A DNA stretch of 12,285 nucleotides from Hyphomicrobiales bacterium. GTDB taxonomy: Bacteria > Pseudomonadota > Alphaproteobacteria > Rhizobiales > Aestuariivirgaceae. Location: positions 1 through 12,285 of the forward strand of contig JANXRO010000041.1 in NCBI GenBank assembly GCA_025356765.1, read 5' to 3'. The position numbers and the translations under genes were made by a program. Within the stretch, counting starts at the first letter, position 1, and every line of letters begins with the position of its first letter. Under the pieces are notes generated by a model that saw only the letters and a list, made by a program, of their open reading frames with translations, did no database searches and had not been told where the DNA came from. Shown piece by piece: positions 6,092-12,285 of the stretch.

Positions 6092-7996
6092 ATGAGACAA
6101 TTTTCTCCGGTTAAATTCAACGAGGTCAAACTGGAAGGTGCATTCTGGAAAGAACGCTTGGACACCGTGTTGCGCACCACCATTCCCAGCCAGCACGAAA
6201 AGCTGGGGGAATATAAAATTCTTGAATCACTTGATCTTAAACAGCCGCCACCACCCTTACGCTTTCCGCGCAATCAACATAATTTCACCGTGCAAGTGTT
6301 TTGGGATTCTGACATGGGCAAGTGGATTGAAACGGCCAGCTATGGCCTTTCTCATAAGCGCGATGCGAAGATTGAAAGTCAAATTGAAGCCATCGTTGAT
6401 AAGTTCGAAAAGGCACAGCTGCCCGATGGCTATTTGAACATGTGGTATATTGGGCGTGAACCAGACAAGCGCTGGACCAACATACGTGACAACCATGAGT
6501 TATATAATGCCGGCCATATGTTGGAAGGGGCGGTGGCCTATTTTCTGGCAACGGGTCGCAGGCGCTGGCTTGATATTATGGAACGCTTTATTGAACACAT
6601 TCGCAAAACCTTCGGCCCTGGGCCTAGTCAAAAGCCTGGATATTGTGGGCACGAAGAAATTGAATTGGCTCTGATCAAACTCTATCATGTGACGAAAGAA
6701 AAAAAGCAGCTTGATCTTGCTGTCTATTTCATCAACCAACGTGGCAAACAACCGCCGCATTACTTTGACCAAGAGGCCCGCGCACGAGGCGATGATCCGG
6801 CGAACTATTGGTTTAAAAATCACGAATACAGCCAGTCACACCAACCCGTGCGTGAGCAAACTAAAGTTGTGGGCCATGCTGTGCGCGCAATGTATCTCTA
6901 CACAGCGATGGCCGATTTGGCGGCAGAGCTTCAGGACGCGGCACTCAAAAAGGCTTGCGAGGTTTTGTGGCATGATGTGATGGCCACAAAGATGTATATC
7001 ACTGCGGGGCTTGGGCCATCTGCCCATAATGAGGGCTTTACCCATGATTATGATTTGCCCAATGAAACGGCCTATGCCGAAACCTGTGCTTCCGTTGCTT
7101 TAATCTTCTGGGCGCAACGCATGTTGCATCTTGATCTTGATGGGCAATATGCCGATGTGTTGGAACGAGCACTTTATAATGGCGCATTGTCTGGCCTGTC
7201 GCGTGATGGCAAACATTATTTTTATGCCAATCCTCTGGAAAGCATTGGCACAGCAGCGCGTTGGGACTGGCACACTTGCCCCTGTTGCACAATGAATGTG
7301 GCGCGGTTGGTTGGATCAGTGGGTGGCTATTTTGTGTCACACACCGAGAATGAAATCGCGTTCCATCTCTATGGCGGCATTTCAACATCTGCCCAGCTGA
7401 AAAGCGGCAAAGTGGCTTTGCGTGAAGTGAGCAACTATCCGTGGTCTGGCGATATTGCCATTGAAGTGAACCCCGATGCAGCTGCTGAATTTACTGTCAA
7501 TCTGCGCATTCCCTCGTGGTGCAAAGGGGCAAAGTGTTCGGTGAATGGCAAAGCTGTTCCCATGAAAAAATTGGTGAATGGATATTTGCCAATCAAACGC
7601 AAATGGCAGAAGGGTGATAAAATTGCCCTCACTTTGCCCATGCAAGCCAATCGCATCTATGCCAACCCTTCCGTCAATATGGACATTGGCAGGGTGGCTT
7701 TGCAGCGCGGGCCATTGGTTTATTGCATTGAGGAAGTGGATAACAGCGGCGGGCCGGTTCAACGTTTGAAGTTGCCGCGCTCATCATCGCTCAAGATCAA
7801 ACATCGCGCAGATTTGTTTGATGGCGTGGTAACATTAACTGCCAAGGCCAAAGCGATCGTTCACAAAGATTGGAAGGCCAATCTCTATCGCACCGAAGCA
7901 CCGCGCGAAACTCTCACCACATTAACGGCCATCCCATATTATTTGTGGAGCAATCGCGGTCAAGGCTCAATGGTGGTTTGGATTCCCGAAGCTTGA
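6092..7996 (+). CDS. GH127 family glycosidase, probable beta-L-arabinofuranosidase (cytoplasmic)
   Basis: A 634-residue protein of glycoside hydrolase family 127 (DUF1680). Characterised HypBA1 releases L-arabinose from Ara-f-beta-1,2-Ara-f of hydroxyproline-rich plant glycoproteins using a Zn-bound cysteine nucleophile. Matching residues are visible: Glu314 in AHNEGF (HypBA1 acid/base Glu322); Glu330 and Cys332 in AYAETCASV (Zn ligands Glu338, Cys340; the 16-residue spacing is identical); and Cys398-Cys399 in TCPCCTMN (nucleophile Cys417 and ligand Cys418). Residues about 5-410 form the (alpha/alpha)6 barrel and the rest beta-sandwich domains (RIPSWCKGAKCSVNGK, VALQRGPLVYCIEE). There is no signal peptide, so it should act on imported sugar. 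ATG 6092 has GAGG (6082-6085) in front and lies 1 bp after the regulator stop; the longer in-frame start overlaps the regulator and is unlikely. Other GH127 activities exist (for example on aceric acid in RG-II), so substrate is less certain than family. Confidence 0.93.
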   Translation: MRQFSPVKFNEVKLEGAFWKERLDTVLRTTIPSQHEKLGEYKILESLDLKQPPPPLRFPRNQHNFTVQVFWDSDMGKWIETASYGLSHKRDAKIESQIEAIVDKFEKAQLPDGYLNMWYIGREPDKRWTNIRDNHELYNAGHMLEGAVAYFLATGRRRWLDIMERFIEHIRKTFGPGPSQKPGYCGHEEIELALIKLYHVTKEKKQLDLAVYFINQRGKQPPHYFDQEARARGDDPANYWFKNHEYSQSHQPVREQTKVVGHAVRAMYLYTAMADLAAELQDAALKKACEVLWHDVMATKMYITAGLGPSAHNEGFTHDYDLPNETAYAETCASVALIFWAQRMLHLDLDGQYADVLERALYNGALSGLSRDGKHYFYANPLESIGTAARWDWHTCPCCTMNVARLVGSVGGYFVSHTENEIAFHLYGGISTSAQLKSGKVALREVSNYPWSGDIAIEVNPDAAAEFTVNLRIPSWCKGAKCSVNGKAVPMKKLVNGYLPIKRKWQKGDKIALTLPMQANRIYANPSVNMDIGRVALQRGPLVYCIEEVDNSGGPVQRLKLPRSSSLKIKHRADLFDGVVTLTAKAKAIVHKDWKANLYRTEAPRETLTTLTAIPYYLWSNRGQGSMVVWIPEA

Positions 7997-8013
7997 ATGT
8001 GGGACAAGGGAAA

Positions 8014-9108
8014 ATGAAACACGTTGAACTTCAGAATATTACCAAACGATATGGTCAGTTTCAGGCCGTGACTGATCTTTCATTGGTCATTGAAAAAGGC
8101 GAGTTCTGCGCATTGCTGGGGCCTTCGGGCTGCGGCAAATCTACATTGTTGCGCATGATCGCCGGTTTGGAAGAAGTGACTGAGGGCAAAGTTGTAATCA
8201 GCGGTGCGGATGTGACGGATGTGCCGCCAGCCAAGCGCCGCATCGCCATGGTGTTTCAATCTTATGCACTTTATCCACATATGACGGTGGGGCAGAATAT
8301 TGGCTTTTCACTCAGTGTGGCTCATGCGTCAAAGGCAGAGATTGAAAAGCGCACCGCAGAAGTTGCCACAATGTTGCAGCTGGATAAATTATTAGACCGA
8401 AGACCCGCGCAACTTTCTGGCGGTCAACGTCAGCGCGTTGCGATTGGCCGGGCATTGGTGCGTGAGCCCGAGGTGTTTTTATTCGATGAGCCACTGTCTA
8501 ATCTTGATGCATTGTTGCGCGTGCAAATGCGCTTGGAATTGGCAAAGCTCCATAAGGAACTGAAATCAACGATGATCTATGTCACCCATGATCAAGTTGA
8601 AGCGATGACCTTAGCCACCAAAATTGTTGTGCTGGACAATGGTCGAATTTCTCAAGTTGGAACACCGTTGGAGCTTTATCATTCGCCAGCAAATAAATTT
8701 GTAGCGTCGTTCATCGGTTCACCAGCGATGAATTTTTTCAATTCTAAAATCATCAATGTCAGCGCGAAATCTATGGACATTCAACTTGGTTCAACACGGC
8801 AAATAAAGTTGAATTGCAGCGGCACTGATTTGAAGAACGGCGACGACATAGAAATCGGCATCCGCCCTGAACATATTACAATTGCAGAAAGTTCTAAGAG
8901 GGTCGATATTTCTGGCGCCATCAGCATTGTTGAGCAACTTGGCAATTCAACCGTTCTTTACGTTGACAGCGAAATCGGACAAGTCATTGTTGAATGCGGT
9001 GGCGATACAAATCTGGAAATTGGAAGTGCCATTGGATTGAACTTTGACATCAAGAAAGTTCATGCGTTCAGCACCGGTGGCCAAGTTCTGCCTCGGCACT
9101 CAGTGTAA
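8014..9108 (+). CDS. ABC sugar transporter ATP-binding protein (MalK/UgpC type)
   Basis: A 364-residue cytoplasmic ATPase that powers the permease pair. Motifs are all intact: Walker A GPSGCGKST (36-44), Q-loop Gln82 in MVFQSYALYPHM, signature LSGGQRQ (134-140), Walker B VFLFDEP (154-160), D-loop SNLD (162-165) and switch His192 in YVTHDQVEAMTL. Residues about 235-364 are the C-terminal TOBE/regulatory extension of the MalK group (IEIGIRPEHI). ATG 8014 follows AAGGG (8006-8010), a slightly tight three-base spacing. The longer in-frame start at 7870 overlaps the GH127 gene and adds residues unlike the family. It is the last gene, 17 bp after GH127, and a possible terminator follows. ATPases of this group are often shared between sugar systems, but its place here makes it the cognate subunit of permeases 3270-5038. 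Confidence 0.95.
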   Translation: MKHVELQNITKRYGQFQAVTDLSLVIEKGEFCALLGPSGCGKSTLLRMIAGLEEVTEGKVVISGADVTDVPPAKRRIAMVFQSYALYPHMTVGQNIGFSLSVAHASKAEIEKRTAEVATMLQLDKLLDRRPAQLSGGQRQRVAIGRALVREPEVFLFDEPLSNLDALLRVQMRLELAKLHKELKSTMIYVTHDQVEAMTLATKIVVLDNGRISQVGTPLELYHSPANKFVASFIGSPAMNFFNSKIINVSAKSMDIQLGSTRQIKLNCSGTDLKNGDDIEIGIRPEHITIAESSKRVDISGAISIVEQLGNSTVLYVDSEIGQVIVECGGDTNLEIGSAIGLNFDIKKVHAFSTGGQVLPRHSV

Positions 9109-9117
9109 AAAGTCGCG

Positions 9118-9147
9118 CGGGTTTTGAACCCGTATTCTGGATTTTTT
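9118..9147 (+). terminator. possible intrinsic terminator of the sugar operon
   Basis: CGGGTT (9118-9123) and AACCCG (9127-9132) form a perfect six-bp stem with a three-base loop, 9 bp after the ATPase stop. A run of six T follows at 9142-9147. The T-run is nine bases beyond the stem rather than adjacent, so termination efficiency is uncertain. The position between two gene sets of clearly different function supports it. Confidence 0.45.
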
Positions 9148-9216
9148 GCCTCGTGCATTGTGCGGTGCAACATAGTGGGACAGTGCATTCAGGCTTAAAA
9201 TTGAAATTATGGACGC

Positions 9217-9224
9217 TATAAAAT
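9217..9224 (+). promoter_or_regulatory. TATAAAAT box, possible promoter element of the dehydrogenase operon
   Basis: TATAAAAT lies in the 186-bp gap between the sugar operon and the E1-alpha gene, about 70 bp before its start codon. A -35 partner is poor: CTTAAA (9194-9199) has correct 17-bp spacing but only three of six consensus matches, and TTGAAA (9201-9206) is too close. No sigma54 GG-N10-GC element, as used by acetoin operons of some bacteria, was seen. Between the box and the gene there is an imperfect dyad, TGACT (9241-9245) with AGTCA (9256-9260), of unknown meaning. Confidence 0.3.
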
Positions 9225-9294
9225 AGGATCTCTGTCACGTTGACTTTACAAGAAGAGTCATCGAAATGATGGCATCTGATCTTAAGGAAAATGC

Positions 9295-10317
9295 GTGTTG
9301 AAAGCCAAAACCACCAAGCCGGAAAATGCCCGTCCGTTTTATGCCCGCCATTCAAAAGAACAATTGCGCAATGCCTTGCGCCGCATGTGGCTGATCAGGC
9401 GCTTTGAAGAGGTGGCAGAGGATTCTTATGTGCGTGGGCTAACCCACGGAACCATGCATCTTTCCATCGGGCAGGAAGCTTCGGCCGTTGGCATTTGTAT
9501 GGATTTAACCAATTCAGATTACATCACATCCACGCACCGCGGCCATGGCCACTGCATTGGCAAAGGCGCTGAAGTGAAGTTTATGTTCGCCGAATTTTTT
9601 GGCAAGGAAGAAGGGTATTGTCGGGGCAGGGGCGGTTCTATGCATATTGCTGATCCAGCCACAGGAAACTTGGGCGCCAATGGAATTGTAGGCGGTGGTT
9701 TGCCTTTGGCAACGGGTGCGGCCTTGGCCATTCAACAACGCAAGGGCCAAGATGTTGCCGTGTGCTTTTTTGGTGATGGTGCCAATAATGAAGGCGCGTT
9801 CCACGAATCGTTGAACATTGCAGCCGTGTGGAAATTGCCGGTCATTTATGTGTGCGAAAATAATCAGTATGGCATGAGCGTTTCAACCGAGCGTTCAACC
9901 GCTGTCAAAGATATTGCCACGCGTGCGGCAGCATACAATATGCCCGGCGTGATTGTTGATGGAAACGCCATTGCAGATGTGAATGAAGCGATGATGGCGG
10001 CCATTGAACTTGCGCGCAATGGTGGGGGCCCCAGTTTGATTGAATGTAAAACCTATCGCACGCGCGGCCACTCGCGTTCAGACCGCAACCGTTATCGTAC
10101 CAAAGAAGAAATTGAAGATTGGAAAGTGAAAGACCCCATTCCAGCTTTTGAAAATGAATTGCAGAAATTTGGGGTTTTCAACTTGGCTGAAATTGAAGCG
10201 GTTCGCGCCCAAGTTGAAACTGAGGTAGCCGAAGGTTTTGCCTTTGCTCAAAGCGGCACTAATCCTTTGCCGCAATCTGTTCTGCGTGATGTGTACACTG
10301 TTTCAGGTGCGGCATGA
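9295..10317 (+). CDS. 2-oxoacid/acetoin dehydrogenase complex, E1 component alpha subunit
   Basis: A 340-residue ThDP-dependent subunit that, with E1-beta, decarboxylates or cleaves the substrate and passes the acyl group to lipoate on E2. Landmarks are the substrate/ThDP loop STHRGHGHCIGKGAEVKFMF (79-98), CRGRGGSMHIAD (109-120), NLGANGIVGGGLPLATGAALA (125-145), and the ThDP-Mg motif from GDGANNEGAFHESLN (160-174) to ENNQYGMS (188-195). The YRTRGHSRSDRNRYRTKEE stretch corresponds to the active-site phosphorylation loop of PDH. The overall wording resembles AcoA as much as PdhA. The start is GTG 9295 with AAGGA (9284-9288) six bases before it; TTG 9298 is possible, and ATG 9291 is out of frame. 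It overlaps the next gene by 4 bp. Whether the substrate is pyruvate, acetoin or another 2-oxo compound is open, so no symbol is given. Confidence 0.9.
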   Translation: MLKAKTTKPENARPFYARHSKEQLRNALRRMWLIRRFEEVAEDSYVRGLTHGTMHLSIGQEASAVGICMDLTNSDYITSTHRGHGHCIGKGAEVKFMFAEFFGKEEGYCRGRGGSMHIADPATGNLGANGIVGGGLPLATGAALAIQQRKGQDVAVCFFGDGANNEGAFHESLNIAAVWKLPVIYVCENNQYGMSVSTERSTAVKDIATRAAAYNMPGVIVDGNAIADVNEAMMAAIELARNGGGPSLIECKTYRTRGHSRSDRNRYRTKEEIEDWKVKDPIPAFENELQKFGVFNLAEIEAVRAQVETEVAEGFAFAQSGTNPLPQSVLRDVYTVSGAA

Positions 10318-11306
10318 GCATGCGTGAACTTTCATTTGCTCAAGCCTTAAACGAGGGCATGGCTCAGGCCATGGAGGCAGATCCGCGCGTGTTCATCATG
10401 GGCGAAGATATTGGCGTTTATGGTGGCGCATTTGGCGTGACGGGCGAACTTGTTCATCGTTTTGGTGAATTGCGCGTGCGTGATACGCCAATTTCTGAAT
10501 TGGGCGGGGCAGGTGTTGCAGTGGGTGCAGCCATTGCTGGTGCCCGGCCGATTTATGAATTTCAGTTTTCTGATTTTGTTTCCTTGGCGATGGAGCAGAT
10601 TGTCAACCAAGCCGCAAAAATGCGTTATATGCTGGGCGGAAAAATTTCGGTGCCTGTGGTGTTTCGCATGCCCTGTGGTTCGGGCACGGGTGCCGCGGCC
10701 CAACATTCACAATCGCTTGAAGCATGGTTTGGCCATGTGCCGGGTTTGAAGGTGGTTGAGCCTTCCACACCAGAAGATGCCAAAGGCATGTTGCTTGCGG
10801 CTTTAGATGATCCTGATCCGGTTTTGATTTTTGAACACAAGCTTCTCTATAAAACGAAGGGCCATGTGCCTGAAGCCATGTATCATACACCTTTGGACAA
10901 AGCTGTGGTGCGCCGCGCTGGTAAAGATGCAACTGTGGCAGCCCTTGGCATCATGGTGCAGAAATGTTTAGACGCTGCTGAAATTTTAGCAGGCGAAGGC
11001 ATAGACCTTGAGGTGATTGATTTGCGCTGCATCAGGCCCATTGATGCTGCCACGTTGATTGAAAGCGTTAAAAAAACCACACGGCTTGCTTGCGTTTATG
11101 AAGCTGTAAAAGCCTTTGGTATTGGTGCTGAAGTCAGCGCTCTCATTTGCGAAAGTGAGGCCTTTGATTATCTGGACGCGCCCATCATGCGGTTGGGTGG
11201 AACAGATTCACCCATTCCTTATAGCCCGATTTTAGAGAAGGCAGCTGTGCCACAAGTTGAAGATATTGTGGCTGGCCTTCGTTCACTTGTGACAAAGCGG
11301 TTTTAA
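10314..11306 (+). CDS. 2-oxoacid/acetoin dehydrogenase complex, E1 component beta subunit
   Basis: A 330-residue partner of the preceding alpha subunit. Visible landmarks are FIMGEDIGVYGGAFGVTGEL (27-46), the catalytic glutamate Glu62 in DTPISELGGAGVAVGAA, YEFQFSDF (81-88), the active-site histidine region AAAQHSQSLEAWFGHVPGLK (127-146, His131) and VVEPSTPEDAKGML (147-160). The C-terminal transketolase domain has IDLRCIRPID and VYEAVKAFGIGAEV. The protein begins directly with the E1-beta fold and lacks the N-terminal lipoyl domain that the housekeeping PdhB of many alphaproteobacteria carries. ATG 10314 overlaps the alpha-subunit stop (ATGA); ATG 10320 is an equally reasonable start, costing two residues. 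E2 begins 3 bp after the stop. Confidence 0.92.
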   Translation: MSMRELSFAQALNEGMAQAMEADPRVFIMGEDIGVYGGAFGVTGELVHRFGELRVRDTPISELGGAGVAVGAAIAGARPIYEFQFSDFVSLAMEQIVNQAAKMRYMLGGKISVPVVFRMPCGSGTGAAAQHSQSLEAWFGHVPGLKVVEPSTPEDAKGMLLAALDDPDPVLIFEHKLLYKTKGHVPEAMYHTPLDKAVVRRAGKDATVAALGIMVQKCLDAAEILAGEGIDLEVIDLRCIRPIDAATLIESVKKTTRLACVYEAVKAFGIGAEVSALICESEAFDYLDAPIMRLGGTDSPIPYSPILEKAAVPQVEDIVAGLRSLVTKRF

Positions 11307-11309
11307 GCC

Positions 11310-12285
11310 ATGGCAACAGAAGTTATTCTGCCAAAAGTTGATATGGATATGTCTACCGGCACCATTTCCAAATGGCATGTGGTGGATGGCGAGGCCGTTA
11401 AAAAAGGCCAACAGATTTTCGAAATTGAAACCGATAAATCAGCCATGGAAATTGAAGCACCAGCAGATGGTGTTATTAAAATTGGCAACGCGAAATCCGG
11501 CATTGTTTTGCCGATTGGCTCTGTTGTCGGCATGATTTATGGCGCGAAAGAAAATCCTCTGGCGTTTGTAGCACCCATTCCGATGGGTGTGGCACAGCTG
11601 GGCGCGAAAGCTCCGTTGATTGAGTTGCGTTTGCGCGGAAGTGACGCTGAAAAAAATGCGATGGAAACTGGTGTCGTTCGGGCGACACCTATGTCGCGCA
11701 GGTTGGCGAGAGAATTGGCAATAGAGCTTTCTGCACTGGAGGGCACCGGCCCTCAAGGCCGCGTCGTGGCGGGCGATGTTTCTGCCGCCAAGCTTCAACA
11801 GTCAAACGCCTCGAATAATTTGCCAAGAACAGATGGCTTGGAAGTTAAGCCCTTTGACGGCATGCGCCGCATCATCGCCCAAAGGTTGACGCAAGCCAAA
11901 CAAACTATTCCGCATTTCTATTTGCATGCCACCTGCACGATCGATGATCTTCTCGACATGCGCACGCGGATGAATGCACAAATGCCTGATGATGAAAAAT
12001 TGTCGATCAATGATTTTATCATCAAGGCGTTGGCGCTGGCCCTGCAAAAAGTTCACGGGGCTAATGTTACCTATTCAGACGGCGGCATTGTTCAACACAA
12101 GCACAGCGATATTGCTGTTGCCGTGGCTGTGGAAGGTGGGCTCTACACGCCCATTATTCGCCAAGCCGAATTAAAAACCTTCCGCCAGATTTCATCTGAA
12201 ATGAAAGATCTTGTGGCCCGCGCCAAGGCCCGCAGGCTAACGCCCGCAGATTATCAAGGCGGAACATCGGCTATTTCTAATCTGG
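11310..12285 (+). CDS. 2-oxoacid/acetoin dehydrogenase complex, E2 dihydrolipoyl acyltransferase, cut by window edge
   Basis: 325 residues are visible, with no stop before the right edge; the family is usually about 400-450. One lipoyl domain covers residues 1-78, with the lipoylated Lys43 in IETDKSAMEIEA. The E3/E1-binding peripheral domain spans about 122-160 (VRATPMSRRLARELAIELSA and GTGPQGRVVAGDV). The chloramphenicol-acetyltransferase-like catalytic domain starts near 178 (VKPFDGMRRIIAQRLTQAKQ, IPHFYLHATCTIDDLLDMR, LSINDFIIKALALALQKV, DIAVAVAVEGGLYTPIIR). The catalytic His of HxxxDG would lie outside the window. The opening VILPKVDMDMSTGTISKWHV, with VDMDM where many E2 proteins have LSPTM, resembles acetoin-type E2 proteins. 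ATG 11310 is three bases after the E1-beta stop, which fits translational coupling. The E3 gene is expected further right or elsewhere. Confidence 0.93.
   Translation, partial: MATEVILPKVDMDMSTGTISKWHVVDGEAVKKGQQIFEIETDKSAMEIEAPADGVIKIGNAKSGIVLPIGSVVGMIYGAKENPLAFVAPIPMGVAQLGAKAPLIELRLRGSDAEKNAMETGVVRATPMSRRLARELAIELSALEGTGPQGRVVAGDVSAAKLQQSNASNNLPRTDGLEVKPFDGMRRIIAQRLTQAKQTIPHFYLHATCTIDDLLDMRTRMNAQMPDDEKLSINDFIIKALALALQKVHGANVTYSDGGIVQHKHSDIAVAVAVEGGLYTPIIRQAELKTFRQISSEMKDLVARAKARRLTPADYQGGTSAISNL

Noticed and set aside
5758..6273. 171-residue minus-strand open frame across the regulator/GH127 junction
   Set aside because: It spans two well-supported plus-strand genes, has no family resemblance, and its composition follows from the codon pattern of the opposite strand.
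9201..9222. TTGAAA...TATAAA as a sigma70 promoter before the E1-alpha gene
   Set aside because: The two boxes are only 10 bp apart, too close for a sigma70 promoter. Only the TATAAAAT element is kept, at low confidence.
1..12285. Mobile element, phage, CRISPR or defence system in the window
   Set aside because: I saw no transposase, integrase, terminal inverted repeats, spaced direct repeats or defence-type genes. All long frames are accounted for by metabolic and transport genes.

Overview
The window looks like chromosomal DNA of an alphaproteobacterium. The basis is the protein style (a UgpB/MalE-like sugar ABC system, a LacI-family regulator, a PurU next to a PanB-like protein, and an acetoin/pyruvate-type 2-oxoacid dehydrogenase) together with a base composition that reads as roughly half G+C. 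No species-level call is made. Coding density is high. I saw no tRNA, rRNA, CRISPR array, insertion sequence or phage gene.

Left part (1-1561, minus strand): the first 223 residues of a formyltetrahydrofolate deformylase (purU, cut by the left edge) and, 82 bp upstream of it, a diverged member of the ketopantoate hydroxymethyltransferase (PanB) superfamily. Both families use one-carbon folates. The PanB-like protein keeps the fold signatures and the catalytic-base Glu, but lacks all three acidic residues that hold Mg2+ and substrate in E. coli PanB, so it is probably not an ordinary PanB.

Divergent intergenic region (1562-1922): 361 bp with no gene. It holds a plausible sigma70-type promoter and two near-identical palindromes with core GAAAAGCTTTTC, one over the predicted transcription start and one in the leader. 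These are the best candidates for operators of the LacI-family protein encoded downstream. A third, different palindrome (CGCAAGCTTGCG) lies further upstream.

Middle part (1923-9108, plus strand): a compact six-gene operon, in the order secreted sugar-binding protein, two permeases, LacI-type regulator, cytoplasmic GH127 family glycosidase, MalK/UgpC-type ATPase. From the second gene onwards the genes overlap or are separated by at most 17 bp. After the binding-protein gene there is a perfect 10-bp stem-loop without a T-run, which fits the usual binding-protein excess. The GH127 protein keeps all five positions that match the Zn ligands and catalytic residues of Bifidobacterium HypBA1 beta-L-arabinofuranosidase, and has no signal peptide. 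The simplest model is import of a short L-arabinofuranosyl oligosaccharide (as in plant hydroxyproline-rich glycoproteins), intracellular cleavage, and induction through the LacI-type regulator. A possible terminator follows at 9118-9147.

Right part (9295-12285, plus strand): a second tight operon encoding E1-alpha, E1-beta and E2 (cut by the right edge) of a ThDP/lipoate-dependent 2-oxoacid dehydrogenase complex. The E1-beta lacks the N-terminal lipoyl domain typical of alphaproteobacterial PdhB, and the E2 lipoyl domain has a VDMDM opening. Both favour an acetoin-dehydrogenase-like or accessory complex over the housekeeping pyruvate dehydrogenase, but the substrate cannot be fixed from sequence alone.
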